Positions 24,749-33,186 are shown, counted from the first letter of the stretch. The stretch is 43,340 nucleotides of DNA from Solirubrobacterales bacterium (GCA_003138355.1 PLFX01000024.1:119031-162370), one strand, 5' to 3'. Program-made: numbers and translations. The notes: generated from the sequence alone by a model not told the origin.

Positions 24749-25656
24749 GTCCCGGCCTGAGGCAGCGAAGCCGGGGCCCTGCGACCCGATCGCAGCGTGA
24801 GCAGACCGCCGCGCGGCGATATGAGCACGAGCAGGAAGACGATGTGCCCGCTGAGGACCGACCATTCGGGGTTGATCTGGGAACCGATCGTCTGCGCGAC
24901 GCCGAGGACGATTCCCCCGAGCAGGGCGCCCCAGAGGGACGATCCGAGGCCGCCGATGACGACCGCCTCGAAGGCGAAGATCAGCTGGTCCGGGCCGGAG
25001 TAGCTCGAGAACGTCGAGCGCAGCGCCAGGGCGAGGCCGCCGAGCGTGGCGATCCCGATCGCGATCGCCGTGGCGCGCGCGTACACCGCACGCGAGTTGA
25101 TCCCGACGAGCTCCGCAGTGTCCGGATCCTCGGCGGAGGCGCGCATCTGGCGTCCGGACGGCGTCCGCGACAGATACAGCTGCAATGCCGCGTAGACCGC
25201 GACGGCCGCCCCGAAGGTCAGGCCGCCGAGCGCCGAGATCGAGATCTGGCTGTTGATCCGCCACGCGGCCGTGACAAGCGATCCGGCCTGACCGCCGAGC
25301 GACTGGACGTCTGGACCGAAGCTCTGCTCGAGTGCGTTCTGGATGACGATCGAGAGGCCGAAGGTTGCGAGCAACGGCGTGAGAATTCCCGCGCGCAGGC
25401 TGCGCTGCAGGACCAGCCGCTGCAGGACGTAGCCGAACAGGATCATCGTCGGCAGCACAGGCAGCAGCGCGATGAACGGCGAGACGCTCCAATGCTGGAG
25501 CAGCAGGTACATCAAGAACGCGCCCAGCACGGCGATATCGCCGTGCGCCAGGTTGATGATCCGCATGACGCCGAACATGAGCGCCAGCCCGCAGGCGATG
25601 ATCCCGTAGTAGCCGCCGAGCAGGATGCCCTGGATGACGTCGTTGACCCAGTTCAC
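24745..25656 (-). CDS. Branched-chain-type ABC permease (LivH-like)
   Basis: A 303-aa permease beginning at GTG. Family landmarks are the N-terminal GILLGGYYGIIACGLALMFGVMRIINLAHGDIAVLGAF and the later FAFEAVVIGGLGSSLWGALLGG. The coupling-loop stretch RQMRASAEDPDTAELVGINS is also present. Both ends overlap neighbours by four bases. With the LivM-like gene it forms the membrane channel of the importer. Confidence 0.9.
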   Translation of the reverse strand: MNWVNDVIQGILLGGYYGIIACGLALMFGVMRIINLAHGDIAVLGAFLMYLLLQHWSVSPFIALLPVLPTMILFGYVLQRLVLQRSLRAGILTPLLATFGLSIVIQNALEQSFGPDVQSLGGQAGSLVTAAWRINSQISISALGGLTFGAAVAVYAALQLYLSRTPSGRQMRASAEDPDTAELVGINSRAVYARATAIAIGIATLGGLALALRSTFSSYSGPDQLIFAFEAVVIGGLGSSLWGALLGGIVLGVAQTIGSQINPEWSVLSGHIVFLLVLISPRGGLLTLRSGRRAPASLPQAGT

Positions 25657-26375
25657 GCGGTCGTCTCCACCGTCCGCCCGAGACCGAAGTAGGCCTCGGT
25701 GATCTGCTCACGCGTGAGCTCCGAGCCCTTGCCCTCGAGCACGAAGCGCCCTTCGAGCATGCAGACGACGCGATGCGCGATGGCGGCGGCGCGCGTGAAG
25801 TCCTGATCGACAAGCAGCACGGTCGTGCCCTCGGCGAGCACGGCCTTGAGCGACGCGTAGACCGCCTCGATGGCAATTGGCGCGAGGCCGAGCGAAACCT
25901 CGTCCAGCAGGAGCAGGCGTGGGTTAGTCATCAAGGCGCGCCCGATCGCGGTTGCCTGCTGCTCGCCGCCAGACAGCGTCGCTGCCCGCTGACGGCGCAG
26001 CGGCCCGAGCATCGGAAACGCCTCGAGCACCCGCTCGAGAGTCCAGTGACCTCGCCCAGGGTTGCACGCCGCCACGCGCAGGTTCTCCTCGACGGTCAGA
26101 TTCGCGAACAGGCGTCGCCCTTCCGGGACGAGGGCGATCCCGATGTGAACGCGCTTGTAGGCCGGCATCCGAGTTATGTCGCGACCATCGAGGAGGATTC
26201 GGCCGGCGGCAGGACGGTGGGCTCCCGCGAGCCCGCGTAGAAGGGTGGTCTTGCCGGCGCCGTTCGCGCCGACAAGCGCGAGCACCTCGCCCTCGCCGAG
26301 CTCCAGCGAGACGCCGTGCACCGCTTCGAGCAACCCGTGGCGCAGCGTCAGGTCCTCGAGCTCGAGGAAGCTCAT
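25653..26375 (-). CDS. Branched-chain-type ABC ATPase (LivF-like)
   Basis: A 240-aa ATPase with Walker A GANGAGKTT, Q-loop LVPEGRRLFANLTVEENL, signature LSGGEQQATAIGRALM, Walker B LLLLDEVSLGLAP and the switch VLLVDQDFTRA. The switch position is Asp-Gln-Asp rather than the usual His, which is common in LivF. The gene overlaps both neighbours by ATGA/GTGA. Confidence 0.9.
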   Translation of the reverse strand: MSFLELEDLTLRHGLLEAVHGVSLELGEGEVLALVGANGAGKTTLLRGLAGAHRPAAGRILLDGRDITRMPAYKRVHIGIALVPEGRRLFANLTVEENLRVAACNPGRGHWTLERVLEAFPMLGPLRRQRAATLSGGEQQATAIGRALMTNPRLLLLDEVSLGLAPIAIEAVYASLKAVLAEGTTVLLVDQDFTRAAAIAHRVVCMLEGRFVLEGKGSELTREQITEAYFGLGRTVETTA

Positions 26376-27106
26376 GCCGCGGCGGTCCCGAGGTATGCGT
26401 CGACGACGCGGGCGTCACGCATCACTGCCGCCGGCTCACCGTCCGAGATGACCCGGCCCGCATCCATGCAGACCAAGCGCGTAACGACCTGGACGAGCAC
26501 GTGAACGATGTGCTCGATCCAGACGACGGCGAGACCCTGCTCGCCCCGCAGCGCCTTCAACATCGCCACGAGCTCGGCTGCCTCCGCATCGGTGAGACCG
26601 GCACCGATCTCGTCAAGCAGCAGGACGACCGGGTCGGTTGCGAGCGCGCGGGCCAGCTCGAGCCGCTTGCGGCCGAGCAGACCAAGCGAGTCGGCGCGAC
26701 GGTCCGCGAGCTCGATCAGGCCGCACAGCTCGAGCACTTCGAGGCAGCGGGCGTAAGCGGCTCGACGCCGCAGCCCGCCGCCCGCGGTGGCGCCGACGAG
26801 GCAGTTCTCGAACACCGTCATCGCCCCGAACGGGCGCGGAACCTGGTGTGCCCGCGCGATGCCGAGGCGCGCTCGTCGCGCGGCGCTTGACCGCGTGACG
26901 TCCGCGCCGCGGAAGCTCACCGTGCCGCCGGAGGGCGCCATCGTCCCGGCGAGCACGTTCAGCAGCGTCGTCTTGCCGGCGCCGTTGGGCCCGACGATGC
27001 CGATCGCGTCGCCGGGCCCAACGTCCAGGTCTACTCCGCCGAGGGCCGCGAGCGCACCAAACTGCTTGCGAACCCCGGCAGCCGCGAGCACCGGCCTTCC
27101 TGCCAT
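26372..27106 (-). CDS. Branched-chain-type ABC ATPase (LivG-like)
   Basis: A 244-aa ATPase with Walker A GPNGAGKTT, IARAHQVPRPFGAMTVFENCLVGA, Walker B VLLLDEIGAGLTDAEA and switch VVWIEHIVHVL (His present). The usual LSGGQ signature is replaced by SLGLLGRKRLELARALA. This is more degenerate than the LPYGxxRLLEIARAL form of most LivG proteins but keeps the LELARAL helix. It pairs with the LivF-like ATPase. The gene starts 21 bp after the binding-protein stop. Confidence 0.88.
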   Translation of the reverse strand: MAGRPVLAAAGVRKQFGALAALGGVDLDVGPGDAIGIVGPNGAGKTTLLNVLAGTMAPSGGTVSFRGADVTRSSAARRARLGIARAHQVPRPFGAMTVFENCLVGATAGGGLRRRAAYARCLEVLELCGLIELADRRADSLGLLGRKRLELARALATDPVVLLLDEIGAGLTDAEAAELVAMLKALRGEQGLAVVWIEHIVHVLVQVVTRLVCMDAGRVISDGEPAAVMRDARVVDAYLGTAAA

Positions 27107-27127
27107 GCCCGAAACCTTACGTGCCGG

Positions 27128-28486
27128 CTAGCTGTACGGCTTGAGCTTCGCCTGGATCGGTACCTGCGGATAGTCCTCGTGCTCGCAGAAGACGAACTCG
27201 AGCGGGAACTTGCTGCCCTTCTTCGTCGCAACCCACTGACCACCCGGGATCGGCGTGACGACGATGTTCGGGAACGGGTTCGACTTGCCGCCGGTGCCCC
27301 AGTGCAGCTCGCCGACCGTCGTGCGCACCTTCAGCGACTTCAACGCGCTCGCGACCGCCGACTTGTCGTTCGGGTTGCCGCTCGCCTTCAGCGCCGCCGC
27401 CGCGACATCGAACAGCGCCATGCTGGCGCCGGTCTGCTGGTTCCAGTACCTACCCGTGTGCTTCTCGTAGCCAGCGCCGAGCTCCTTGTTGGAGATACCG
27501 GTGAGCGACGATCCGCCTGGCCAGGTGGGCCCCCAGTAGACCCCGGTGGCAAGGTTCGTGCCGAGCTTCACACCGACTGCCTCAACCTGCGAGAGGAAGA
27601 GGCCGGTCTTCGCGATCTGTGCGATCTTCACCATGCTCGTGAAGCCCTGCTGTGCCGCCTGACGCCAGAAAGTCGTGAAGTCGGGCGGGATCGGGAACGT
27701 GTTGAAGATCTGGCAGTTCTTCTGCTTGAACAGGGTGATCTGAGACGTGAAATCCGTCGTTCCGTCCTCATAGGCCCCCGGGTCGACGATCGTGTAACCC
27801 GCCTTCTCGAGCAGCGGGAAGAGGTTCGCCCGGATGGCGTTACCGTCCGCGTCGTTCGGGGCCATCATGGCGACCGTCTTGTTCGTCGGAACCTGCTTCC
27901 AAAGGTCCGTATACGTGTCGAAGAAATTGGCGACACCGAAGCAGAAGTGGAATACCCACTGGTAGGGCTTGGGCGACGTGAAGCTGTTGCCGGAGCCTAG
28001 CCACCAGGATTCCCACGGCACCGTGGTCGAGATCGACGGCACGCCCGCTGCTTCGGCCGCGCCGATCACCGGCAGCACGACCTCAGGCGTCGAGGTCGAG
28101 AGCAGGAGGTCGACCTGATCGCCGCTGATCAGCGTCTGCGCCACCTGGGCCGCGACCGACGGAGTGGACTGTGCATCCTTGCTGATGATCTGGACCTTGT
28201 AGGTCTTCCCGGCGATCTTGAGTCCGTGCGCAAATGCCTTGTTGGCGAGGCTGATCACGTAAGGGTCGGGCTCGCCGAACCCGGCATCGGCGCCGGTCAG
28301 CGGGCTCACGTAGCCGATCTTGATCGTCCCGACCGCGGCGTCCCGCGCGGTCGGATCGATCGGTCGAGCCCACGACACACCGGTGCCGAGACCGCCGCCG
28401 AGCAGCGCACCGCCGACCGCCGCGCCACCTCGTTTAATGAATTGACCACGGCTCAGGCCATCGGGTACAGGCTTCTCTTCAGACAC
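27128..28486 (-). CDS. Branched-chain-type ABC substrate-binding protein
   Basis: A 452-aa exported binding protein (periplasmic-binding-protein type 1). The N-terminus LSRGQFIKRGGAAVGGALLGGGLG resembles a Tat-type or long Sec signal. The mature part begins around GTIKIGYVSPLTGADAG, with AQVAQTLISGDQVDLLLSTSTPEVVLPVIGAAEAAGVPSIST typical of LivJ-like proteins. The GTG start at 28486 lies about 9 bases after GGAG. It is the first gene of the importer/pobA operon. Uptake of 4-hydroxybenzoate or another aromatic acid is inferred from pobA and is not shown by the sequence. Confidence 0.87.
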   Translation of the reverse strand: MSEEKPVPDGLSRGQFIKRGGAAVGGALLGGGLGTGVSWARPIDPTARDAAVGTIKIGYVSPLTGADAGFGEPDPYVISLANKAFAHGLKIAGKTYKVQIISKDAQSTPSVAAQVAQTLISGDQVDLLLSTSTPEVVLPVIGAAEAAGVPSISTTVPWESWWLGSGNSFTSPKPYQWVFHFCFGVANFFDTYTDLWKQVPTNKTVAMMAPNDADGNAIRANLFPLLEKAGYTIVDPGAYEDGTTDFTSQITLFKQKNCQIFNTFPIPPDFTTFWRQAAQQGFTSMVKIAQIAKTGLFLSQVEAVGVKLGTNLATGVYWGPTWPGGSSLTGISNKELGAGYEKHTGRYWNQQTGASMALFDVAAAALKASGNPNDKSAVASALKSLKVRTTVGELHWGTGGKSNPFPNIVVTPIPGGQWVATKKGSKFPLEFVFCEHEDYPQVPIQAKLKPYS

Positions 28487-28574
28487 AGCGCACGTCTCCT
28501 CTCCGTAGACCAGCGCCGTCCGCGCCGGCTCTCTCCCTCAGCAACACCCGCGCACCGATCGCGCGAAGGGCGCG

Positions 28575-28603
28575 ATGGTAGCCACGCATTTCGAATAAGT
28601 CAA
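28575..28603 (-). promoter_or_regulatory. Promoter of the importer/pobA operon
   Basis: On the minus strand TTGACT (28598-28603) and TACCAT (28575-28580) are 17 bp apart, leaving a leader of about 80 bases to the GTG at 28486. An arm of the inverted repeat at 28589-28632 fills part of the spacer. The rest of the gap 28640-28770 between the divergent genes shows no coding frame or other structure. Confidence 0.65.
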
Positions 28604-28632
28604 GCGACTACAAAAGTGCGCGCTATTCGAAA
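28589..28632. promoter_or_regulatory. Inverted repeat TTTCGAATA ... TATTCGAAA, likely operator
   Basis: Two perfect 9-bp arms (28589-28597 and 28624-28632) are 26 bases apart, with centres 35 bp apart. The left arm lies between the -10 and -35 boxes of the leftward promoter, so a bound repressor would block RNA polymerase. The divergent FadR-type regulator at 28788 is the natural candidate binder. This is inferred from position and symmetry only. Confidence 0.6.
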
Positions 28633-28770
28633 AGCTCATGCGCACAGGCGCCGGATGCCATCCTTGCTCGCCCAAGCGCAGCCGAGAAAAGCTCCGTGTC
28701 TCGCGGCACACACGACTCCTCTCGATCTGGTCGGGCAAGCGCCGAGCGGCAGCCAGGCAAAGATCGCTCT

Positions 28771-28776
28771 TATACT
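28771..28776 (+). promoter_or_regulatory. -10 box of the FadR-type regulator gene
   Basis: TATACT lies 11 bases before the ATG at 28788, so the transcript would begin near 28783 and the message would be nearly leaderless. No good -35 box is seen. Confidence 0.5.
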
Positions 28777-28787
28777 GCTTAGTCGAG

Positions 28788-29495
28788 ATGGGACGGGCAC
28801 CATCCAGCGATGCCGCGGTTCGACGACTCCAGGTCCTGATCGCCGAGCGGCGGTTGGAGCCTGGCGACCGGTTGGGCACGGAGACCGAGCTCGCCGAGGA
28901 GCTCGCCGTCTCGCGGCCCGCTATGCGCGAGGCGGTGCGCCTGCTGTCGCGCGCGAATCTCGTGCGGGCGGCCCGCGGTCCGGGCGGTGGAGTCTTCGTC
29001 GCGCAAACAGCCGACCGCGGTCTCGCTCGTACCGTCAGCGATGCGATCGCGGTCATGCTGACGAACAACCTGACGTCGATTCCCGAGCTGATCGAGGTCC
29101 GATTGCTGCTCGAAGTGCCTCTGGCGGGCCTCGCCGCCGAGCGCGCGGATGCTGCGACCGTGTCTCAGCTGCGGCGCGCAGTCGATGAGGCCGAGCGAGG
29201 CGCCGACGACGAGGGCACCCAGCGCGAGACCGACACGCGCTTTCACCGGACGATCGCCGAGGCCGGCGGGAACAGGGTCGCATCCGCACTTGCCGCTTGG
29301 TCACATCTCGTGCTGCAGCCGGCGCTCAAGGAGCTGATCGAACCCGCGATCGTCGAGTCGGTTGCGCGCGACCAGCACCGTCAGATCCTCGATGCGATCG
29401 AGCAGCACAAGCCGGCTTTGGCCGAGCAGGCGATGCGCGAGCATCTGCGCTATCTGACCGATCTGCTCGAGATCGTGAGCAGACCGGCCGGCTAG
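28788..29495 (+). CDS. FadR/GntR-family regulator with FCD domain
   Basis: A 235-aa regulator. The N-terminal winged helix (about residues 5-70) contains LEPGDRLGTETELAEELAVSRPAMREAVRLLSRANLVRAARGPGGGVFV. The all-helical FCD domain follows (about 90-230), with EVRLLLEVPLAGLAAERA, DTRFHRTIAEAGGN and DQHRQILDAIEQHKPALAEQAMREHL, including the His and Asp/Glu residues that often bind metal and ligand. The ATG at 28788 is chosen for its fit to the family; the frame extends upstream to 28638 without matching content. It is divergent from the importer/pobA operon and probably represses it until an aromatic effector binds. Confidence 0.88.
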   Translation: MGRAPSSDAAVRRLQVLIAERRLEPGDRLGTETELAEELAVSRPAMREAVRLLSRANLVRAARGPGGGVFVAQTADRGLARTVSDAIAVMLTNNLTSIPELIEVRLLLEVPLAGLAAERADAATVSQLRRAVDEAERGADDEGTQRETDTRFHRTIAEAGGNRVASALAAWSHLVLQPALKELIEPAIVESVARDQHRQILDAIEQHKPALAEQAMREHLRYLTDLLEIVSRPAG

Positions 29496-29516
29496 CGCCA
29501 CGCCGACCAAGGCGGC

Positions 29517-29536
29517 GTCGCGGCGGGAGCCGCGAC
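29517..29536. terminator. Hairpin between the FadR-type gene and the hydrolase fragment
   Basis: GTCGCGGC and GCCGCGAC form a perfect 8-bp stem with a GGGA loop, 21 bases after the regulator stop and between two convergent units. It could serve both directions. No U-run is seen. Confidence 0.45.
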
Positions 29537-29550
29537 CCGGCTCGGCACGA

Positions 29551-29931
29551 CTACCGGCGCAACCCGTTCCGCGGAGGCCCGAACGGCTCGGGCCCGCCAA
29601 AGGGAACCTGAAACACGTCGTACGGCGAGAGGACCCCCGTGACCTTGCTCGGCCAGAACGGCACGAACGCACCTCCGCCAAGACCCGATGGCAGCGAGCC
29701 GGCGGCCGCGTTCAGCGACGCAGCTGTTGCCAGCGAGCCCCAGCTTCCAGTCGTTACACGCGTGCCGAGGGCCTGCACGCCGGCGACGAGCTCCGCCGGC
29801 GTGAAGTTGCAGTGACCCTGCGCGGCGACGAACGCCTGGCGCAGCAAGGAATCGTCACCGGCGCGCGCCACCAGCTGGTGGTAGTAGCTCTCTTGCTGGA
29901 CAGGCACGAGCTGATCCGACACGGTCTTCAG
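29551..29931 (-). pseudogene. 3' fragment of a secreted alpha/beta-hydrolase gene
   Basis: The frame begins LKTVSDQLVPVQQESYYHQL directly behind the stop codon of the histidine kinase and in the same frame. It continues RQAFVAAQGHCNFTPAELVAGVQALGTRVTTGSWGSLA to a natural end. The GHCNFT stretch carries the catalytic His of extended alpha/beta-hydrolases, and SDQLVP matches the strand with the acid residue. The nucleophile Ser and the whole N-terminal part are missing. An inner GTG at 29922 could start a 123-aa peptide, but no ribosome site supports it. It is best read as a decayed gene tail left by a deletion or rearrangement. Confidence 0.62.
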
Positions 29932-31575
29932 CTACGCAGCGGCGCTTTGCTCGTCGCGACCGCGGCTGGGCACGCTCGGAATCCAGCGGTGCAGTGTCTG
30001 CTCGAGGGTCAAGCGGCGCAGCGGCTTGCTGATGTAGTCGTCCATGCCCGCGGCCAGGCAGCGCGTGCGATCGTCGTCCATCGCCCGAGCCGTCATCGCA
30101 ATGATCGGCACATGGCGCGCATCTGATTCGAGTCGGCGAATCGCTGCCGTCGCCTCGAACCCGTCCATGACGGGCATATTGCAGTCCATCAGCACCGCGT
30201 CGTAGCGCTCGCGCTGGACCGCCGCGACGGCGCGCTCGCCGTCGGCAACAACCTTGCTGCGGCAGCCGATTCGCTCGAGCGCCTGCGACACAACGAGCTG
30301 GTTCACGGGGCTGTCCTCGACGACGAGCACGTGTGGCGCAAAGTGCCAGGCAGTCGTCTCGGCCGCGCCGGCGTCCGGCTCGTGTCCAGCCGAACGCGCG
30401 TGTTCGAGCTCGATCTCGACGCGGAACGTGCTCCCGACGCCGGGCTCGCTGGTCGCGCTGATCGTCCCGCCCATCATCTCGACGAGCTCGCGCGATATCG
30501 CGAGGCCGAGGCCGGTGCCCCCGTAGTTTCGCGTCGTCGTCACGTCGGCCTGCGTGAACGCGTCGAAGAGGTGACCAAGGAAACCCGGCTCGATCCCGAT
30601 CCCGCTGTCCGCAACCTCGATCCGCACGCGGCTCCGACCAGCGGAAGTCGCCTGCGCCGAAGTAGTGACCGTCACCTTGCCCTCGGAGGTGAACTTCACC
30701 GCGTTCGTCACGAGGTTCAAGACGATCTGCATCAGCCGGCGCGCATCACCGCGAACCCAGCGCGGCACCGGACCGACGAATCTCACTTCGAGCTCGAGCT
30801 CTTTGCTGCGCGCAGGCGCGCTCGTGATCACACAGGTGTCGTTGATCGCCGCGAGTAGGTCGAAGTCGGCGACATCGAGCTCGAGCCGCCCGGCCTCGAT
30901 CTTCGACAGGTCGAGGACATCGTTGAGGATCCCCAGCATCTGCTCGCCAGAGCTGACGATCTGCACCACCCGCGCGCGCTGCTCGCTGGTCAGCTCGGTG
31001 TCGAGGAGGAGCTCGGTCATGCCAAGCACTCCGTTCATCGGCGTGCGGATCTCATGGCTCACGTTCGCGAGAAACGCCGACTTGAGGTTCGAGGCCTCGA
31101 GCGCCGCGTCGCGCGCGATCGCCAGCTCGGCATTGATCCGGTTGCGCTCCTGCTCGGCCTCGATCTGAGCGGTGACGTCACGCGAGATCCCAAACGTGCC
31201 GACGATCTCACCGCGCTCGTCGCACAACGGCATCTTCGTCGTCGAGACCCACGCGTCTGGGCGATCCTCGAACGTCTCGCGCTCGATCTTCGCGCGCATC
31301 GGCTGACCGGTCTCGATCACCCGCTGCTCGTCGAGGTAAGCGGCCTCGGCGTGCGGCCGGCTGAAGATGTCGAAGTCGGTCTTGCCGATTACGTCCGCGA
31401 CCGAGCGCCCACGTGCGAGCCCGTCGACGTACCCTTGGCTCACGGCGATGAAACGGCTCTCGAGATCCTTGAAGTAAAGGCGCTCCTGCGTGTTAGCGAG
31501 CAGGTTTCGCATGCACAGGCGCTCGATCTCTTCGCGTGGGCTGTGCTGCGGTGGTTGTCGTCGTGATTTGGGCAC
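29932..31575 (-). CDS. Hybrid sensor histidine kinase with PAS and receiver domains
   Basis: A 547-aa protein. A PAS domain (about residues 28-140: ERLYFKDLESRFIAVSQGYV ... GTFGISRDVT) is followed by HisKA with phospho-acceptor His174 in NVSHEIRTPMNG. The ATPase domain has the N-box LMQIVLNLVTNAVKF, VADSGIGI and NYGGTGLGLAIS. A C-terminal receiver (about 415-535) has acidic ED, phospho-acceptor Asp464 in LMDCNMP, Thr in AMTA and Lys in SKPL. There is no transmembrane segment, so it senses a cytoplasmic signal, perhaps through PAS. The GTG at 31575 is the longest start; an ATG at codon 22 is an alternative. No separate response regulator or Hpt gene is nearby. Confidence 0.9.
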   Translation of the reverse strand: MPKSRRQPPQHSPREEIERLCMRNLLANTQERLYFKDLESRFIAVSQGYVDGLARGRSVADVIGKTDFDIFSRPHAEAAYLDEQRVIETGQPMRAKIERETFEDRPDAWVSTTKMPLCDERGEIVGTFGISRDVTAQIEAEQERNRINAELAIARDAALEASNLKSAFLANVSHEIRTPMNGVLGMTELLLDTELTSEQRARVVQIVSSGEQMLGILNDVLDLSKIEAGRLELDVADFDLLAAINDTCVITSAPARSKELELEVRFVGPVPRWVRGDARRLMQIVLNLVTNAVKFTSEGKVTVTTSAQATSAGRSRVRIEVADSGIGIEPGFLGHLFDAFTQADVTTTRNYGGTGLGLAISRELVEMMGGTISATSEPGVGSTFRVEIELEHARSAGHEPDAGAAETTAWHFAPHVLVVEDSPVNQLVVSQALERIGCRSKVVADGERAVAAVQRERYDAVLMDCNMPVMDGFEATAAIRRLESDARHVPIIAMTARAMDDDRTRCLAAGMDDYISKPLRRLTLEQTLHRWIPSVPSRGRDEQSAAA

Positions 31576-31639
31576 CGTCGCGCATGCCGCCTGATAGCTG
31601 CAGCTCTCTTATCGGCAGATCGCACGATCGCGATAGCCT

Positions 31640-31661
31640 GGTTGCCCCGGCGAGGGGAACC
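31640..31661 (-). terminator. Hairpin downstream of araA
   Basis: GGTT-CCCC and GGGG-AACC arms (one bulged G) form a stem 14 bases beyond the araA stop in the direction of transcription. No U-run follows. It may end the arabinose operon before the kinase gene. Confidence 0.4.
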
Positions 31662-31674
31662 GCCGCCGCGTCGC

Positions 31675-33186
31675 TCAGAAGCCCTGCGCCAGGCGGTAAT
31701 ACGCCTGATTCCAGTTGAGCTCGTTGCGGAAGTCGCGAATCGTCGTTCGCTCGTCGATGCGGAGCAGCTCGACGCCCGCGATCGTCGCGAAGTCAACGAT
31801 CGCTTCAGTATCCAGAGCGCTCGTGAAAACCGTGTGGTGTGGTCCGCCCGCCGCGAGCCACGCCTCGCACGCGGTTGCGAAATCGGGCTTCGGCTGCCAG
31901 AGCGCACGGGCGACCGGTAGCTTCGGCAGCGGCCGAGGCGGCGCGACGACGTCAATCTCGTTCAGTAGAAAGCGCAGACGCTCGCCCATGTCGAGCACAG
32001 CGACGACGATCGCGGGACCGGTGGCCGCGTCGAAGACCAGGCGAACCGGATCCTCCTTGCCACCGATCCCCAGCGGGTGGATCTCGCACGAGGGCTTGGC
32101 GGAAGCGATCGACGGACAAACCTCGAGCATGTGCGCCCCGAGGATCAGCGGTGGCTTCGCGGCGAGGTCGTATGTGTAGTCCTCCATGAAGGACGTACCC
32201 CCCGTCAGGCCGGTGGCCATCACCTTCATGATCCGCAGCAGCACCGCGGTCTTCCAGTCACCCTCGGCGCCGAAGCCGTAGCCCTCGGCCATCAGGCGCT
32301 GCGTCGCTATCCCGGGTAGCTGACGCAGGCCGTGAAGGTCCTCGAAGGTGTCCGTGAAGGCGCCGTACCCCCCGGTCTCGAGGAATGAGCGCAGGCCCGC
32401 CTCGATGCGCGCGGCCTCGCGCAGCGCATCGCGGCTCGCACCACCGGATTGGAGCGCCGGCACGAGCGTGTAGGAAGCCTCGTAGTCGGCAATCAGCTCG
32501 TCGATCGCCGCGTCGCTCACTGCCGCGATCGAGTCGACGAGGTCACCGACGCCATGGGTGTTCACGGCCACACCGAGCTGCATCTGCGTGCCGACCTTGT
32601 TGCCCTCGGTAACCGCGACGTTGCGCATGTTGTCACCGAAACGGACGGTGCTCAGGTTCTGAGCCTCGTGCCAACCGCAGGCGGCGCGCGACCAGGCGGC
32701 GATCCGCGCCCGCGTCACCGGCTCGCTCCAGTGGCCGACCACGATCTTGCGCGCGACGCCCATGCGAGTCGCGATGAACCCGAACTCGCGGTCGCCGTGC
32801 GCCGATTGATGAAGGTTCATGTAGTCCATGTCGATGTCGCCGTACGGCAGCTCGGCGCGGTACTGGGTGTGCAGATGCAGCAGCGGCTTACGCAGCGCAC
32901 CGAGGCCGGCGATCCAGTTCTTGGCGGGCGAGAACGTGTGCATCCAAACGATCACCCCGACGCAGCTGTCCGTGCCGTCGGCCTCCGCGCACACCTTGCG
33001 TATCGCGTCCGCCGAGATGACGACCGGCTTGACGACGACGCGCACCGGGATCTCTGGTGCGCCGTCGAGCGCCGCCGCGATCTCACGCGCATGCTCATCC
33101 ACGTGTCCAAGCGCGACATCGCCGTACAGGGCGTGACTGCCCGGCACGAACCAAATCTCGTACTGCTCGAGATCCTTGCCCATCAT
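31675..33186 (-). CDS. araA: L-arabinose isomerase
   Basis: Converts L-arabinose to L-ribulose. The protein is 503 aa from the ATG at 33186, with a second ATG directly after it, and GGAGG lies about 5 bases upstream. Active-site segments of the family are visible: GFGAEGDWK (Glu), FMEDYTYDL (Glu), LGAHMLEVCPS (His) and GGPHHTV (His). The N-terminal EIWFVPGSHALYGD and IVWMHTFSPAKNWI are diagnostic. It is the third gene of araB-araD-araA, overlapping araD by four bases. Confidence 0.96.
   Translation of the reverse strand: MMGKDLEQYEIWFVPGSHALYGDVALGHVDEHAREIAAALDGAPEIPVRVVVKPVVISADAIRKVCAEADGTDSCVGVIVWMHTFSPAKNWIAGLGALRKPLLHLHTQYRAELPYGDIDMDYMNLHQSAHGDREFGFIATRMGVARKIVVGHWSEPVTRARIAAWSRAACGWHEAQNLSTVRFGDNMRNVAVTEGNKVGTQMQLGVAVNTHGVGDLVDSIAAVSDAAIDELIADYEASYTLVPALQSGGASRDALREAARIEAGLRSFLETGGYGAFTDTFEDLHGLRQLPGIATQRLMAEGYGFGAEGDWKTAVLLRIMKVMATGLTGGTSFMEDYTYDLAAKPPLILGAHMLEVCPSIASAKPSCEIHPLGIGGKEDPVRLVFDAATGPAIVVAVLDMGERLRFLLNEIDVVAPPRPLPKLPVARALWQPKPDFATACEAWLAAGGPHHTVFTSALDTEAIVDFATIAGVELLRIDERTTIRDFRNELNWNQAYYRLAQGF

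Noticed and set aside
23732-25876. Extension of the LivM-like frame to 714 codons
   Set aside because: Upstream part is out of frame with the real LivH and LivF genes and has no homologous pattern.
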